From an uncultured Streptococcus sp. (GTDB taxonomy: Bacteria > Bacillota > Bacilli > Lactobacillales > Streptococcaceae), in the NCBI RefSeq assembly GCF_901875575.1, contig NZ_CABFMF010000002.1, positions 1 through 61,556 on the forward strand: DNA of 61,556 nucleotides, read 5' to 3'. Positions 8,344-17,291 of the stretch are shown here, in pieces (the first letter of the stretch is position 1; every line of letters starts with the position of its first letter). The notes beneath the pieces were generated by a model that saw only the letters and a list, made by a program, of their open reading frames with translations, was not told where the DNA came from and did not search any database. The position numbers and the translations under genes were made by a program.

Positions 8344-10878
8344 TTATAGTTTCTGTTTTAACTCAACCAAAACATTCATAGCCTGCATAGGTGTCATATT
8401 GTAAACATCCAGTTTAGCTAATTCTGCTAGGATAGGATGCTCTTCTGCCATATCAAAGAGTGAAATCTGTTCAGTGACGGCACTTGTTTGCCTCACGGGA
8501 GCAGGACTTTCTGTCTCTTGATTCTCTAACTGAGTCAAAATCTTATCCGCCCTTGCTAAAAGGTCTGCTGGCAAGCCAGCAATCTTGGCAACATGGATAC
8601 CGTAGGATTTATCAGCTGGTCCTGGTTCGATCTTGTGAAGGAAGGTGACCTGCCCATCCTGCTCCAAGGTTGCCACGTGGACATTGACCAAGTGTTCCAG
8701 ACTAGACTCCAGACTAGTCAACTCATGGTAGTGGGTCGCAAATAGGGTCTTGGCTCCGATATGCTCATGGATGTATTCGATGATGGACTGGGCAAGAGCC
8801 ATTCCGTCATAAGTTGCCGTTCCCCGTCCCAATTCATCAAAGAGAATGAGGGAATTCTTGGTTGCATGAGAGATGGCATTGTTGGCTTCCATCATTTCTA
8901 CCATAAAGGTCGACTGACCCGAAACTAAATCATCTGCCGCTCCGATACGGGTAAAGATTGCATCAAAAATCGGTAAATAGGCGCTTTCTGCCGGTACATA
9001 GGAACCCATCTGGGCCATAATCGCCGTCATGGCTAACTGACGCATGTAGGTTGACTTCCCGCTCATGTTGGGTCCTGTAATCAGTTGAATACTGGTATCT
9101 TCTGCCATCTGAATCGTATTTGGAATATAGGTCTGAGCTCCCATGACCTTTTCAACGACAGCATGGCGTCCTTTCTGGATATCGATTTGTGAGTCATCGC
9201 CAAACTCAGGTCGAATCAGATGCTGAGTTTCAGCCACAACCGCCAGGCTCTGTAAGACATCAACCGTCGCAATTCCTTGGGCTAGAGCTTGTAAACGCTG
9301 GATGTACTTGCCGACCTCTTCACGAATGCACATAAAAATTTCGTACTCTAAGTTGGCTGACTTCTCACGTGCCTCTAGCATATCTCCTTCTATACGGGCT
9401 AATTCTTCGGTTCCAAAGCGTTCTGAGTTTTTCAGCGTTGCCTTGCGGAAAAAGTGGACAGGCACATTTCCCAGTTGCGAATTGGTCACATGGAAATAAT
9501 AGCCATCCTTTTTATTGTATTCAATCTTGAGCGTACTGATACCAGATTTTTCTCGCTCCTTAGCCTCAATCTCAGCAATCCAACCAGTTCCTTCTCTGAG
9601 AACGCGACGGTACTTGTCTAAGGTCTCATCAAATCCAGTCCGTATAATACCACCTTCCGTAATCACATGAGGCGCTTCAGGAGCAATCGCTGCGCTAATC
9701 AAGTTCTCCAACTCAGGGATTCCATCCAGTTGTTCGATGAAATAGGCTAGAGCGGATTGCTCCATTCCTTCTAAAATCGCTCGAATCCGTGGTACACTAG
9801 ATAAGGTGGTCGCCAACTGCAAGAGATCCTTTGGATTGATTTTGCCAAAAGAAACCCGACTAGCCAAGCGCTCAATGTCATAAACACCCTTGAGACTGTC
9901 TGTTAAATCACTACGCTCAAAGAAATGGTCAAGAAAGACCTGCACCACTTCTTGACGTTGGATGATTCGCTCCTTGTCAATCAAAGGACGATGAATCCAA
10001 GAACGTAACAGACGCATCCCCATAGCCGTCTTGGTTTCATCCAAAAGCCAGAAAAGACTACCTTGCTTCTTGCCTGAACGAGCATTCTCAACCAAATCCA
10101 AACTAGCCTTAGTCGCATAATCCATCTGCAAGAAATCCTTGATTTCATAGCGGATAACAGGTTTGAGGTGGTTCAATTCCCTCATCTGGGTCCGATGAAC
10201 ATACTGGAGCAGCTTACTAGATGCCGCTTGTTCTACGCTTACCAAACGCGAATCCAGTAGATGGACATCCTCAAAAGATTCTTTTTCATAGGAAAGAACT
10301 AGACTCATCTGACAGCTGAGAACTTGCTCTTCTTCCTCAGACAAGTCATAGCCTAACACCACTTCCCGTGCTTTCAAGTTACGAATTTCCCCACAGACCA
10401 ACGTGAAATCCAGAAGCCCTGTTACATAAAAATCACCTGTCACCAAGTCCATATAAGCCAAGCCAAAGTGATTACCTTCACGGTCTAAAGCGACCAAAAA
10501 GTTATTTTGACTATCTGGTTTACTGCTATCGACCACTGTTCCAGGAGTAATGACCTGAACGACCTCTCGTTTAACAACCCCAACTGCTTGTTTAGGATCT
10601 TCCATCTGCTCCGCAATAGCAACCTTATATCCTTGCTCAATCAAGACATCAATGTACTGTTGGGCAGAATGGTGAGGAACGCCAGCCATGGGAATCGGAT
10701 TGTCTGCATTCTTATTACGGCTAGTTAAGGAAATTTCTAGAATCTGCGCAGCATTAACCGCGTCTTCATAAAATAATTCATAAAAATCACCCATTCGAAA
10801 AAGCAAAAACGCATCTGGATATTGTTTCTTAATATCCACATACTGTTGCATGCCAGGTGATAGCTTTTCTGACGCCAT
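8344..10878 (-). CDS. mutS: DNA mismatch repair protein MutS (HexA)
   Basis: An 844-aa MutS that recognises mismatches and starts repair with MutL. The mismatch-binding F-x-E is in RMGDFYELF (about residues 28-36). The ATPase has Walker A GPNMSGKSTYM (about 600-610), the STFMVEMME segment and Walker B LILFDELGRGTATYDG. All MutS domains appear intact and the length is usual, so the strain should not be a mutator by loss of this gene. ATG follows SD AAGGAGAGA. argR lies 50 bp upstream on the same strand, so argR-mutS may be one transcript. Confidence 0.97.
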   Translation of the reverse strand: MASEKLSPGMQQYVDIKKQYPDAFLLFRMGDFYELFYEDAVNAAQILEISLTSRNKNADNPIPMAGVPHHSAQQYIDVLIEQGYKVAIAEQMEDPKQAVGVVKREVVQVITPGTVVDSSKPDSQNNFLVALDREGNHFGLAYMDLVTGDFYVTGLLDFTLVCGEIRNLKAREVVLGYDLSEEEEQVLSCQMSLVLSYEKESFEDVHLLDSRLVSVEQAASSKLLQYVHRTQMRELNHLKPVIRYEIKDFLQMDYATKASLDLVENARSGKKQGSLFWLLDETKTAMGMRLLRSWIHRPLIDKERIIQRQEVVQVFLDHFFERSDLTDSLKGVYDIERLASRVSFGKINPKDLLQLATTLSSVPRIRAILEGMEQSALAYFIEQLDGIPELENLISAAIAPEAPHVITEGGIIRTGFDETLDKYRRVLREGTGWIAEIEAKEREKSGISTLKIEYNKKDGYYFHVTNSQLGNVPVHFFRKATLKNSERFGTEELARIEGDMLEAREKSANLEYEIFMCIREEVGKYIQRLQALAQGIATVDVLQSLAVVAETQHLIRPEFGDDSQIDIQKGRHAVVEKVMGAQTYIPNTIQMAEDTSIQLITGPNMSGKSTYMRQLAMTAIMAQMGSYVPAESAYLPIFDAIFTRIGAADDLVSGQSTFMVEMMEANNAISHATKNSLILFDELGRGTATYDGMALAQSIIEYIHEHIGAKTLFATHYHELTSLESSLEHLVNVHVATLEQDGQVTFLHKIEPGPADKSYGIHVAKIAGLPADLLARADKILTQLENQETESPAPVRQTSAVTEQISLFDMAEEHPILAELAKLDVYNMTPMQAMNVLVELKQKL

Positions 10879-10928
10879 ATGCCGTCTCTCCTTGTCAAAA
10901 ATAAGTCTTGAGAATAACTCCCAAGACC

Positions 10929-11375
10929 TTACTTATCTTTCATCAAATCTAGCAAACGATCTTCCATTAATTTGGCAACGTGCTGGTCTCGACAAATGAC
11001 CAATAAGGTATTTGCACCAGCAACTGTTCCTAAAATCCATTCATCCTTGTTTGCGTCTACAATATTTGCTAAAACAGAGGCTTCTCCAAGTCTTGTATGA
11101 AGAACCAAAGTAAACTCTGCTCTCGCAACACCTTCTAAATGATGAGACAAAAACTCAACCAAATCGATTTTTTCTGTCTCATTTGCTAGTACATAGTACA
11201 CCATACCATTTTTCTTGACCTTGGTCAAGCCGATTTCACGCAAATCACGTGATAAAGTTGTCTGAGTAACAAATACATTGTGCATTTCTAACCTATCTTG
11301 GATCTCTTTTTGTGTACCCAATTTCTCTTCAGTGATCATTTTTATAATTAACTGATGACGATCTCTTTTCCTCAT
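10929..11375 (-). CDS. argR: Arginine repressor ArgR/AhrC family
   Basis: A 148-aa regulator with an N-terminal winged helix (about residues 1-70, including VTQTTLSRDLREIGLTKVK) and a C-terminal oligomerisation/arginine-binding domain with the conserved GTVAGANTLLVICR segment. It controls arginine metabolism in response to arginine. It is divergent from argS across a 134-bp AT-rich gap. TATGTATATTTATTAAAAAT near 11387-11406 resembles an ARG box, suggesting shared control, but this match is weak. SD AGAGGAT precedes the ATG. Confidence 0.92.
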   Translation of the reverse strand: MRKRDRHQLIIKMITEEKLGTQKEIQDRLEMHNVFVTQTTLSRDLREIGLTKVKKNGMVYYVLANETEKIDLVEFLSHHLEGVARAEFTLVLHTRLGEASVLANIVDANKDEWILGTVAGANTLLVICRDQHVAKLMEDRLLDLMKDK

Positions 11376-11509
11376 AAAATCCTCTTATATGTATATTTAT
11401 TAAAAATTTATAACTTTATTATACCAAAAAAATAGGAGATTTCAAATTTTTTATTTTCTTTCTTTGAATTTATGATAAAATAGTAGAAAAGTCCAAAAAG
11501 GAGCCTGTA

Positions 11510-13201
11510 ATGAATACAAAAGAACTGATTGCTAGCGAGTTGGCTAGTGTCATTGATAGCCTAGACCAAGAGGCTATTTTAAATTTACTGGAAACCCCTA
11601 AAAACTCAGAAATGGGAGATATTGCATTTCCTGCTTTTTCACTTGCAAAAGTCGAACGTAAAGCACCTCAAATGATTGCGGCTGAACTGGCTGAAAAAAT
11701 TAACAGTCAATCCTTTGAAAAGATTGTCGCAACAGGACCTTACGTCAACTTTTTCCTTGATAAAAATGCTATTTCTGCTCAAGTATTGCAAGCTGTTATC
11801 ACTGAAAAAGAACACTATGCTGATCAACATATTGGTAAACAAGAAAATGTTGTTATCGACATGTCTAGTCCGAATATTGCTAAACCATTCTCTATTGGTC
11901 ACTTGCGCTCAACTGTTATCGGAGATAGCTTGTCACATATTTTCCAAAAAATCGGTTATCAAACAGTTAAGGTCAACCATTTGGGAGACTGGGGTAAACA
12001 GTTTGGAATGCTGATTGTTGCCTATAAAAAATGGGGGAATGAAGAGGCTGTCAAAGCACATCCAATCGATGAACTTCTTAAACTCTACGTTCGTATCAAC
12101 GCTGAAGCCGAAAATGATCCTAGCTTGGATGAAGAAGCACGCGAATGGTTCCGTAAACTTGAAAATGGAGATGAGGAAGCTCTTGCACTTTGGCAATGGT
12201 TCCGTGATGAAAGTTTGGTGGAATTTAACCGCCTTTACAATGAATTGAAAGTTGAATTTGACAGCTATAACGGAGAAGCCTTCTACAACGATAAGATGGA
12301 TGCAGTTGTAGATATTCTTTCTGAAAAAGGCCTTCTTGTTGAATCAGAAGGGGCTCAAGTTGTCAATCTTGAGAAATATGGCATTGAACATCCAGCCCTT
12401 ATCAAGAAATCTGATGGCGCAACTCTTTATATCACACGTGACTTGGCTGCAGCCCTTTACCGTAAAAAGGAATACCAATTTGCCAAATCTATCTACGTCG
12501 TTGGTCAAGAGCAATCTGCCCACTTTAAACAACTCAAAGCTGTCTTGCAAGAGATGGGCTACGACTGGAGTGACGACATTACTCACGTTCCTTGTGGTTT
12601 GGTTACAAAAGAAGGGAAAAAACTCTCTACTCGTAAAGGGAATGTCATCTTGCTAGAACCTACTATTGCAGAGGCTGTTAGTCGTGCCAAGGCCCAAATC
12701 GAGGCTAAAAATCCTGAACTAGAAAACAAAGACCAGGTGGCGCATGCTGTTGGGGTTGGAGCCATTAAATTCTATGACCTCAAGACCGACCGTACAAATG
12801 GATACGACTTCGACCTAGAGGCTATGGTATCCTTCGAGGGGGAAACTGGTCCTTATGTACAATATGCCTATGCTCGTATCCAATCTATCTTACGTAAAGC
12901 AGACTTCAAACCAAAAACAGAAGCTAATTACAGTTTAAATGATGCTGAAAGTTGGGAAATCATCAAACTCATCCAAGATTTCCCACGAATCATTAACCGT
13001 GCAGCTGATAATTTTGAACCTTCTATCATTGCAAAATTTGCTATTAATTTGGCTCAAGCCTTCAACAAATACTATGCACATACACGTATCTTGGATGAAA
13101 GCCCAGAACGTGACAGCCGTCTAGCCCTTAGCTACGCAACAGCCGTCGTTCTCAAAGAAGCTCTCCGTTTGTTAGGTGTAGAGGCTCCAGAGAAGATGTA
13201 A
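11510..13201 (+). CDS. argS: Arginyl-tRNA synthetase
   Basis: A 563-aa class Ia synthetase charging tRNA-Arg. It has the N-terminal Add-1 domain (about 1-110), the HIGH-type motif in SSPNIAKPFSIGHLRST (about 119-135), the KMSKS-like region KEGKKLSTRKGN (about 365-376) and a C-terminal DALR anticodon-binding domain ending RLLGVEAPEKM. SD AAAGGAG precedes the ATG. The extended -10 promoter TGATAAAAT lies at 11473-11481. Its divergent neighbour argR may repress it. Confidence 0.96.
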   Translation: MNTKELIASELASVIDSLDQEAILNLLETPKNSEMGDIAFPAFSLAKVERKAPQMIAAELAEKINSQSFEKIVATGPYVNFFLDKNAISAQVLQAVITEKEHYADQHIGKQENVVIDMSSPNIAKPFSIGHLRSTVIGDSLSHIFQKIGYQTVKVNHLGDWGKQFGMLIVAYKKWGNEEAVKAHPIDELLKLYVRINAEAENDPSLDEEAREWFRKLENGDEEALALWQWFRDESLVEFNRLYNELKVEFDSYNGEAFYNDKMDAVVDILSEKGLLVESEGAQVVNLEKYGIEHPALIKKSDGATLYITRDLAAALYRKKEYQFAKSIYVVGQEQSAHFKQLKAVLQEMGYDWSDDITHVPCGLVTKEGKKLSTRKGNVILLEPTIAEAVSRAKAQIEAKNPELENKDQVAHAVGVGAIKFYDLKTDRTNGYDFDLEAMVSFEGETGPYVQYAYARIQSILRKADFKPKTEANYSLNDAESWEIIKLIQDFPRIINRAADNFEPSIIAKFAINLAQAFNKYYAHTRILDESPERDSRLALSYATAVVLKEALRLLGVEAPEKM

Positions 13202-13209
13202 ATCGTTAC

Positions 13210-13240
13210 AAGAGACTGGAACTAAAGTTCCTAGTCTCTT
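13210..13240 (+). terminator. Hairpin after argS
   Basis: AAGAGACT pairs with AGTCTCTT 9 bp after the argS stop. A T tract is lacking, so it may be a 3' stabiliser or weak terminator rather than an intrinsic terminator. Confidence 0.5.
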
Positions 13241-13326
13241 GACGGCAATCGCTATATGGCGAATTGCCTAAACGCTTCACTAATTCACCAAACCGAATAA
13301 TATCGATTTGATTAGGCTCATGTCGC

Positions 13327-13551
13327 AATCTTCAAGTTACTTGATTGCGAAGAAATCTAAGTAACTAACGCCAAATCCTATTCGGACTTTGGCTAGGCGC
13401 TTCACTAGTTTTAGGACATAAATATGATCGATTTATATTTCTTTACGTCGTAACCAGAGATACTTACCTAAACACTTGACTAGTCTTCAAATTACTTGAT
13501 TGATAAGTAATCTAAGTACTTAAGCTAAATCTTGTACGGAATTTGACTTGG
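13327..13551. repeat. Two diverged copies of a 70-bp unit in a gene-free stretch
   Basis: The 412-bp gap 13202-13613 has no credible gene. It contains two imperfect direct copies (13327-13397 and 13482-13551, offset 155 bp), each with TTACTTGATT followed by ATCTAAGTA and then a CTAAATC/CCAAATC block. The first copy has the inverted arms AGTTACTT/AAGTAACT. The family is unknown; the stretch could be a decayed repeat or a long leader of the small gene at 13614. Confidence 0.5.
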
Positions 13552-13613
13552 TATGATACTATTCTACCTAAACTATCCTTTCACTACTTCTTCACTATCC
13601 AAGGAGATATTCT

Positions 13614-13859
13614 ATGAGTCAATATGCTTATATCCTCGTTGTTATTAGCTTGGTCTTCCTTTTTCTTCTCAACAAGTATGAAAAAGAGAGACTTCAGAAA
13701 CTCTATCAAGAACAACTTTTAAAGGATGAAACATTCAGGGCTGACATCAAAGAGAAAATTCAAACGACTGAAAATATCAATGATGTCATTGCTTACATTA
13801 ATAAAACTTACCATTTAGGAATGTTATTATCAAAAGACATCACCGATCAATTGAAATAA
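13614..13859 (+). CDS. Small single-TM protein, unknown function
   Basis: An 81-aa protein with one N-terminal hydrophobic helix (about residues 4-22, YAYILVVISLVFLFLL), then a charged, probably coiled-coil segment (KYEKERLQKLYQEQLLK) and a C-terminal domain with the ENINDVIAYINKTYHLGM stretch. The expected topology is an N-terminal anchor with a cytoplasmic tail. SD AAGGAGATA precedes the ATG. A good terminator follows at 13936. I do not recognise a functional family. Confidence 0.8.
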   Translation: MSQYAYILVVISLVFLFLLNKYEKERLQKLYQEQLLKDETFRADIKEKIQTTENINDVIAYINKTYHLGMLLSKDITDQLK

Positions 13860-13935
13860 GAGATCTCACTTCTTCCAGAATCAGTCTCTTTTAGTTGATC
13901 AAATGGATATACTTAAACTTTTCAATAAAATAGAC

Positions 13936-13975
13936 AAATGAGACTAAAGCTTTCTTTATTTAGTCTCATTTTTTA
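13936..13975 (+). terminator. Terminator after the small TM protein
   Basis: AAATGAGACTAAA pairs with TTTAGTCTCATTT, followed by a T-rich run. It separates the small gene from gpsA. Confidence 0.85.
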
Positions 13976-14079
13976 TTTTTGATACAAGCTAAAAAGATTC
14001 ATCTAACCAGCAACTCAAATGCAAAATTACACGGAATATGATAAAATGGTAAAAAGCGCTCTATAAAAAGGAGGGAAAC

Positions 14080-15096
14080 ATGGAAAAACAAACCATCGCC
14101 GTCTTGGGGCCTGGTTCGTGGGGAACTGCTCTTTCACAAGTCTTAAATGACAATGGACACGAGGTACGTATTTGGGGAAATATTCCCGAACAAATCAATG
14201 AAATTAATACACACCATACTAATAAGCACTACTTTAAAGATGTCGTTCTAGATAAAAATATCAGTGCCTACACTGACTTAGCAGAGGCACTGAAAGACGT
14301 AGATGCTATTTTATTCGTGGTCCCAACAAAAGTAACTCGTCTAGTTGCCCAACAAGTCGCACAGACATTAAATCACAAGGTTGTCATCATGCACGCTTCA
14401 AAGGGATTAGAACCCGATAGCCACAAACGCTTATCAACTATCCTTGAAGAAGAAATCCCAGAGCACCTCCGAAGCGAAATCGTTGTCGTCTCAGGTCCTA
14501 GTCATGCTGAGGAAACAATCGTTCGCGACCTCACCTTAATCACGGCTGCTTCTAAAGATTTACAAACAGCTCAATACGTGCAAGAACTCTTTAGTAATCA
14601 TTACTTCCGCCTTTATACCAATACGGATGTTATCGGGGTAGAGACTGCTGGTGCACTTAAAAATATTATTGCGGTAGGCGCTGGTGCTTTACATGGTCTG
14701 GGATTTGGTGACAATGCCAAGGCAGCCATTATCGCTCGAGGTTTGGCAGAAATTACTCGCCTAGGGGTAGCACTCGGGGCTAGTCCACTGACCTATAGTG
14801 GCTTATCTGGTGTGGGAGATTTGATTGTAACGGGAACCTCCATCCACTCTCGGAACTGGAGAGCTGGCGATGCCCTTGGTCGCGGAGAATCCCTAACTGA
14901 TATAGAAGCTAATATGGGCATGATCATCGAAGGAATCTCAACGACTAAAGCAGCCTATGAACTAGCGCAAGAACTTGGAGTCTATATGCCGATTACACAA
15001 GCCATTTACCAAGTTATTTACCACGGAACCAATATCAAAGATGCCATTTATGACATCATGAGCAATGAATTTAAAGCAGAAAATGAGTGGTCTTGA
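14080..15096 (+). CDS. gpsA: Glycerol-3-phosphate dehydrogenase [NAD(P)+]
   Basis: A 338-aa cytoplasmic enzyme reducing dihydroxyacetone phosphate to sn-glycerol-3-P for phospholipid synthesis. The N-terminal Rossmann motif is LGPGSWGTAL (about 9-18), the conserved GVETAGALKNIIAVGAG segment carries the catalytic Lys (about 185-200), and the substrate loop is SGVGDLIVT. Length is normal. A very strong SD AAAGGAGGGA precedes the ATG, and the -10 TGATAAAAT is at about 14039. galU follows after 21 bp, a two-gene operon conserved in streptococci. Confidence 0.96.
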   Translation: MEKQTIAVLGPGSWGTALSQVLNDNGHEVRIWGNIPEQINEINTHHTNKHYFKDVVLDKNISAYTDLAEALKDVDAILFVVPTKVTRLVAQQVAQTLNHKVVIMHASKGLEPDSHKRLSTILEEEIPEHLRSEIVVVSGPSHAEETIVRDLTLITAASKDLQTAQYVQELFSNHYFRLYTNTDVIGVETAGALKNIIAVGAGALHGLGFGDNAKAAIIARGLAEITRLGVALGASPLTYSGLSGVGDLIVTGTSIHSRNWRAGDALGRGESLTDIEANMGMIIEGISTTKAAYELAQELGVYMPITQAIYQVIYHGTNIKDAIYDIMSNEFKAENEWS

Positions 15097-15117
15097 CACT
15101 CTATAGAAAGGATTACT

Positions 15118-16017
15118 ATGGCATCTAAAGTTAGAAAAGCAGTCATTCCTGCCGCTGGACTAGGGACTCGTTTCCTTCCAGCAACAAAGGCTCTTGCCAA
15201 AGAAATGTTGCCTATTGTAGACAAACCAACTATCCAATTCATCGTAGAAGAAGCCCTTAAATCCGGCATAGAAGATATTCTTGTTGTCACTGGTAAGTCA
15301 AAACGTTCTATTGAGGACCACTTCGACTCAAATTTTGAGCTTGAATACAACCTCAAAGAAAAAGGAAAACATGATTTATTAAAATTGGTAGATGAAACAA
15401 CTGGAATTCGTCTTCATTTTATCCGTCAAAGTCATCCTCGTGGTCTAGGTGATGCTGTCTTACAAGCCAAAGCCTTTGTTGGAAATGAGCCTTTTATGGT
15501 CATGCTTGGAGATGATCTTATGGATATCACAGATGAAGATGCTATCCCTTTGACAAGACAATTGATGAATGATTATGAAAACACCCATGCATCAACCATT
15601 GCTGTTATGCCTGTACCTCATGATGAAGTATCTGCCTACGGAGTCATTGCTCCTCAAGGAGAAGGAATCAACGGACTCTATAGTGTAGAAACCTTCGTTG
15701 AAAAACCAGCTCCTGAAGATGCTCCAAGTGATTTAGCTATTATCGGGCGCTATCTTCTCACACCTGAAATTTTTGATATCTTAGAAAATCAAGCTCCTGG
15801 TGCTGGAAATGAAATCCAACTCACTGATGCCATTGATACTTTAAACAAAACACAACGCGTTTTCGCCCGTGAATTTAAAGGAGCTCGTTACGATGTAGGA
15901 GATAAGTTTGGCTTCATGAAAACATCCATTGACTATGCTCTCAAACACCCACAAGTCAAGGATGACTTGAAAAACTACCTCATCGAACTCGGAAAAGAGT
16001 TGGCTGGGGGAGAATAA
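15118..16017 (+). CDS. galU: UTP-glucose-1-phosphate uridylyltransferase
   Basis: A 299-aa nucleotidyltransferase making UDP-glucose for capsule, teichoic acid and glycolipid synthesis. It has the N-terminal signature AVIPAAGLGTRFLPATKALAK with the nucleotide-binding loop, a VEKP motif in FVEKPAPEDAPSD, and the late GARYDVGDKFGFMK segment typical of GalU. SD AAGGAT precedes the ATG. It is the second gene of the gpsA-galU operon, closed by a hairpin at 16022-16059. Confidence 0.96.
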   Translation: MASKVRKAVIPAAGLGTRFLPATKALAKEMLPIVDKPTIQFIVEEALKSGIEDILVVTGKSKRSIEDHFDSNFELEYNLKEKGKHDLLKLVDETTGIRLHFIRQSHPRGLGDAVLQAKAFVGNEPFMVMLGDDLMDITDEDAIPLTRQLMNDYENTHASTIAVMPVPHDEVSAYGVIAPQGEGINGLYSVETFVEKPAPEDAPSDLAIIGRYLLTPEIFDILENQAPGAGNEIQLTDAIDTLNKTQRVFAREFKGARYDVGDKFGFMKTSIDYALKHPQVKDDLKNYLIELGKELAGGE

Positions 16018-16021
16018 ATTT

Positions 16022-16059
16022 AAAAAGATAAGGTTCAAATAAAGTGATCTTATCTTTTT
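16022..16059. terminator. Bidirectional terminator between galU and the rhomboid gene
   Basis: AAAAAGATAAG and CTTATCTTTTT form the stem, with A-rich and T-rich flanks usable in both directions. It lies between convergent galU and the rhomboid gene. Confidence 0.85.
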
Positions 16060-16089
16060 TATTATCTCAACTTTGCTTCTAACATCTGG

Positions 16090-16764
16090 TCATCTCATAC
16101 CCTTATAGAGAAGTAAAATAGACAGACCTATAAAAAGCACTGCTGCTCCTAGTCGCTGAACCGGGTTATACATCTGTCTCTCACTTCTGACTGGAAAGAG
16201 TATTGCTAAAAAGGCTCCTCCCACTGCTCCTCCAATGTGGCCTGCGAGGCTGATCCCCGGAATTAAAATACTGCCAATAAGATTTACTATAAAAAGCGTC
16301 ATATAGGATTGCCCCAACTGCTGAATATAAGGATTACGCGATGCATAGCGCAAAACAATAATGGCAGCAAATAGACCATAAAGAGCAGTCGATGCACCTG
16401 CAGCTAAAGCTCTAGGTGTATAAGCGAAGACAAATAGATTACCCAGCATCCCTGACAGAAGATAAAGAAAGAAAAACTGCTTAGAACCAAAAATCTCTTC
16501 GACTTGCCGTCCAAGAAAATAGAGAGAGAACATATTGACAATGAAATGTTCCCAACCAATATGGACAAAAATTGCAGAAAAGAGTCGCCAAATCTGACTA
16601 GGAACCAATCGAATAGCCGGACTATACATAGCCCCAAATCGAAATAGAGTATCTGCCCGATCAAAGTTCCCACCTGTAGTCAGTAACATTAAAGCAAAGA
16701 CTAGAGCTGTTACTAGGAGAAAAAAACTCGTTACAGGGTAACGTTTATCAAAGATTTCCTTCAT
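16090..16764 (-). CDS. Rhomboid family intramembrane serine protease
   Basis: A 224-aa multi-spanning protein with six or seven TM helices. The catalytic Ser is in GASTALYGLF (about residues 122-131), the catalytic His in LAGHIGGAVGGAFL (about 173-186), and the WRLFSAIFVHIGWEHFIVNM segment carries the conserved rhomboid WR and HxxxxHxxxN motifs. It cleaves membrane substrates in the bilayer; the substrate is unknown. The start lies inside the end of the 5-FTHF cyclo-ligase frame (17-bp overlap), with GGAGG as SD, so the two are coupled. Confidence 0.93.
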   Translation of the reverse strand: MKEIFDKRYPVTSFFLLVTALVFALMLLTTGGNFDRADTLFRFGAMYSPAIRLVPSQIWRLFSAIFVHIGWEHFIVNMFSLYFLGRQVEEIFGSKQFFFLYLLSGMLGNLFVFAYTPRALAAGASTALYGLFAAIIVLRYASRNPYIQQLGQSYMTLFIVNLIGSILIPGISLAGHIGGAVGGAFLAILFPVRSERQMYNPVQRLGAAVLFIGLSILLLYKGMR

Positions 16765-17287
16765 ACATTAGAACCTCCTGAACAGGAATATCGTGATCAT
16801 CAGGAATAAATTCCTGAATTTGAAACGGATAGAGAGTGCTTATCGTATGGCCTTTATATCCGATCAAATAGCGATCATAATAACCTCCACCGTAGCCAAT
16901 CCGGTAACCCTCCGTCGTAAACACCAAACCAGGAACATGAATCACATCAATTTGACAACTATCAATCACTGTCAACTCTCCCTCTGGTTCCAATAAACCA
17001 AAGGAAGTTTTTACCAACTGCTGCGGATCATAGACTACAAACTCCATCCTTCCTCTGGGATAGGTTTTAGGGATCAGAACCTTCTTGCCGTCCTTTAGCG
17101 CCTGCTCGATGAGTTCCTGCGTTTGAAATTCGTGAGGAAAAGAGAGATAGGTTGCAATGCTCTGGGCTTCTTGGTACAAGGGATGATTCAAAAATCGCTC
17201 TGTTAAAGCTCGATCCATAGCCTGTTTTTGTTCTTGAGATAAAGCCTTCATTTCTTGCAAGACTTGCTTACGTAATTCTGCTTTCAT
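16748..17287 (-). CDS. 5-formyltetrahydrofolate cyclo-ligase
   Basis: A 179-aa enzyme converting 5-formyl-THF plus ATP to 5,10-methenyl-THF. The conserved late motif GYRIGYGGGYYDRYL (about residues 127-141) binds nucleotide, and the N-terminal basic region and LIPKTY segment fit the family. Length is typical. It is followed in an overlapping arrangement by the rhomboid gene, and the amidohydrolase stop is 4 bp upstream of its ATG, so three genes form one unit. Confidence 0.93.
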   Translation of the reverse strand: MKAELRKQVLQEMKALSQEQKQAMDRALTERFLNHPLYQEAQSIATYLSFPHEFQTQELIEQALKDGKKVLIPKTYPRGRMEFVVYDPQQLVKTSFGLLEPEGELTVIDSCQIDVIHVPGLVFTTEGYRIGYGGGYYDRYLIGYKGHTISTLYPFQIQEFIPDDHDIPVQEVLMYEGNL

Positions 17288-17291
17288 ACCT

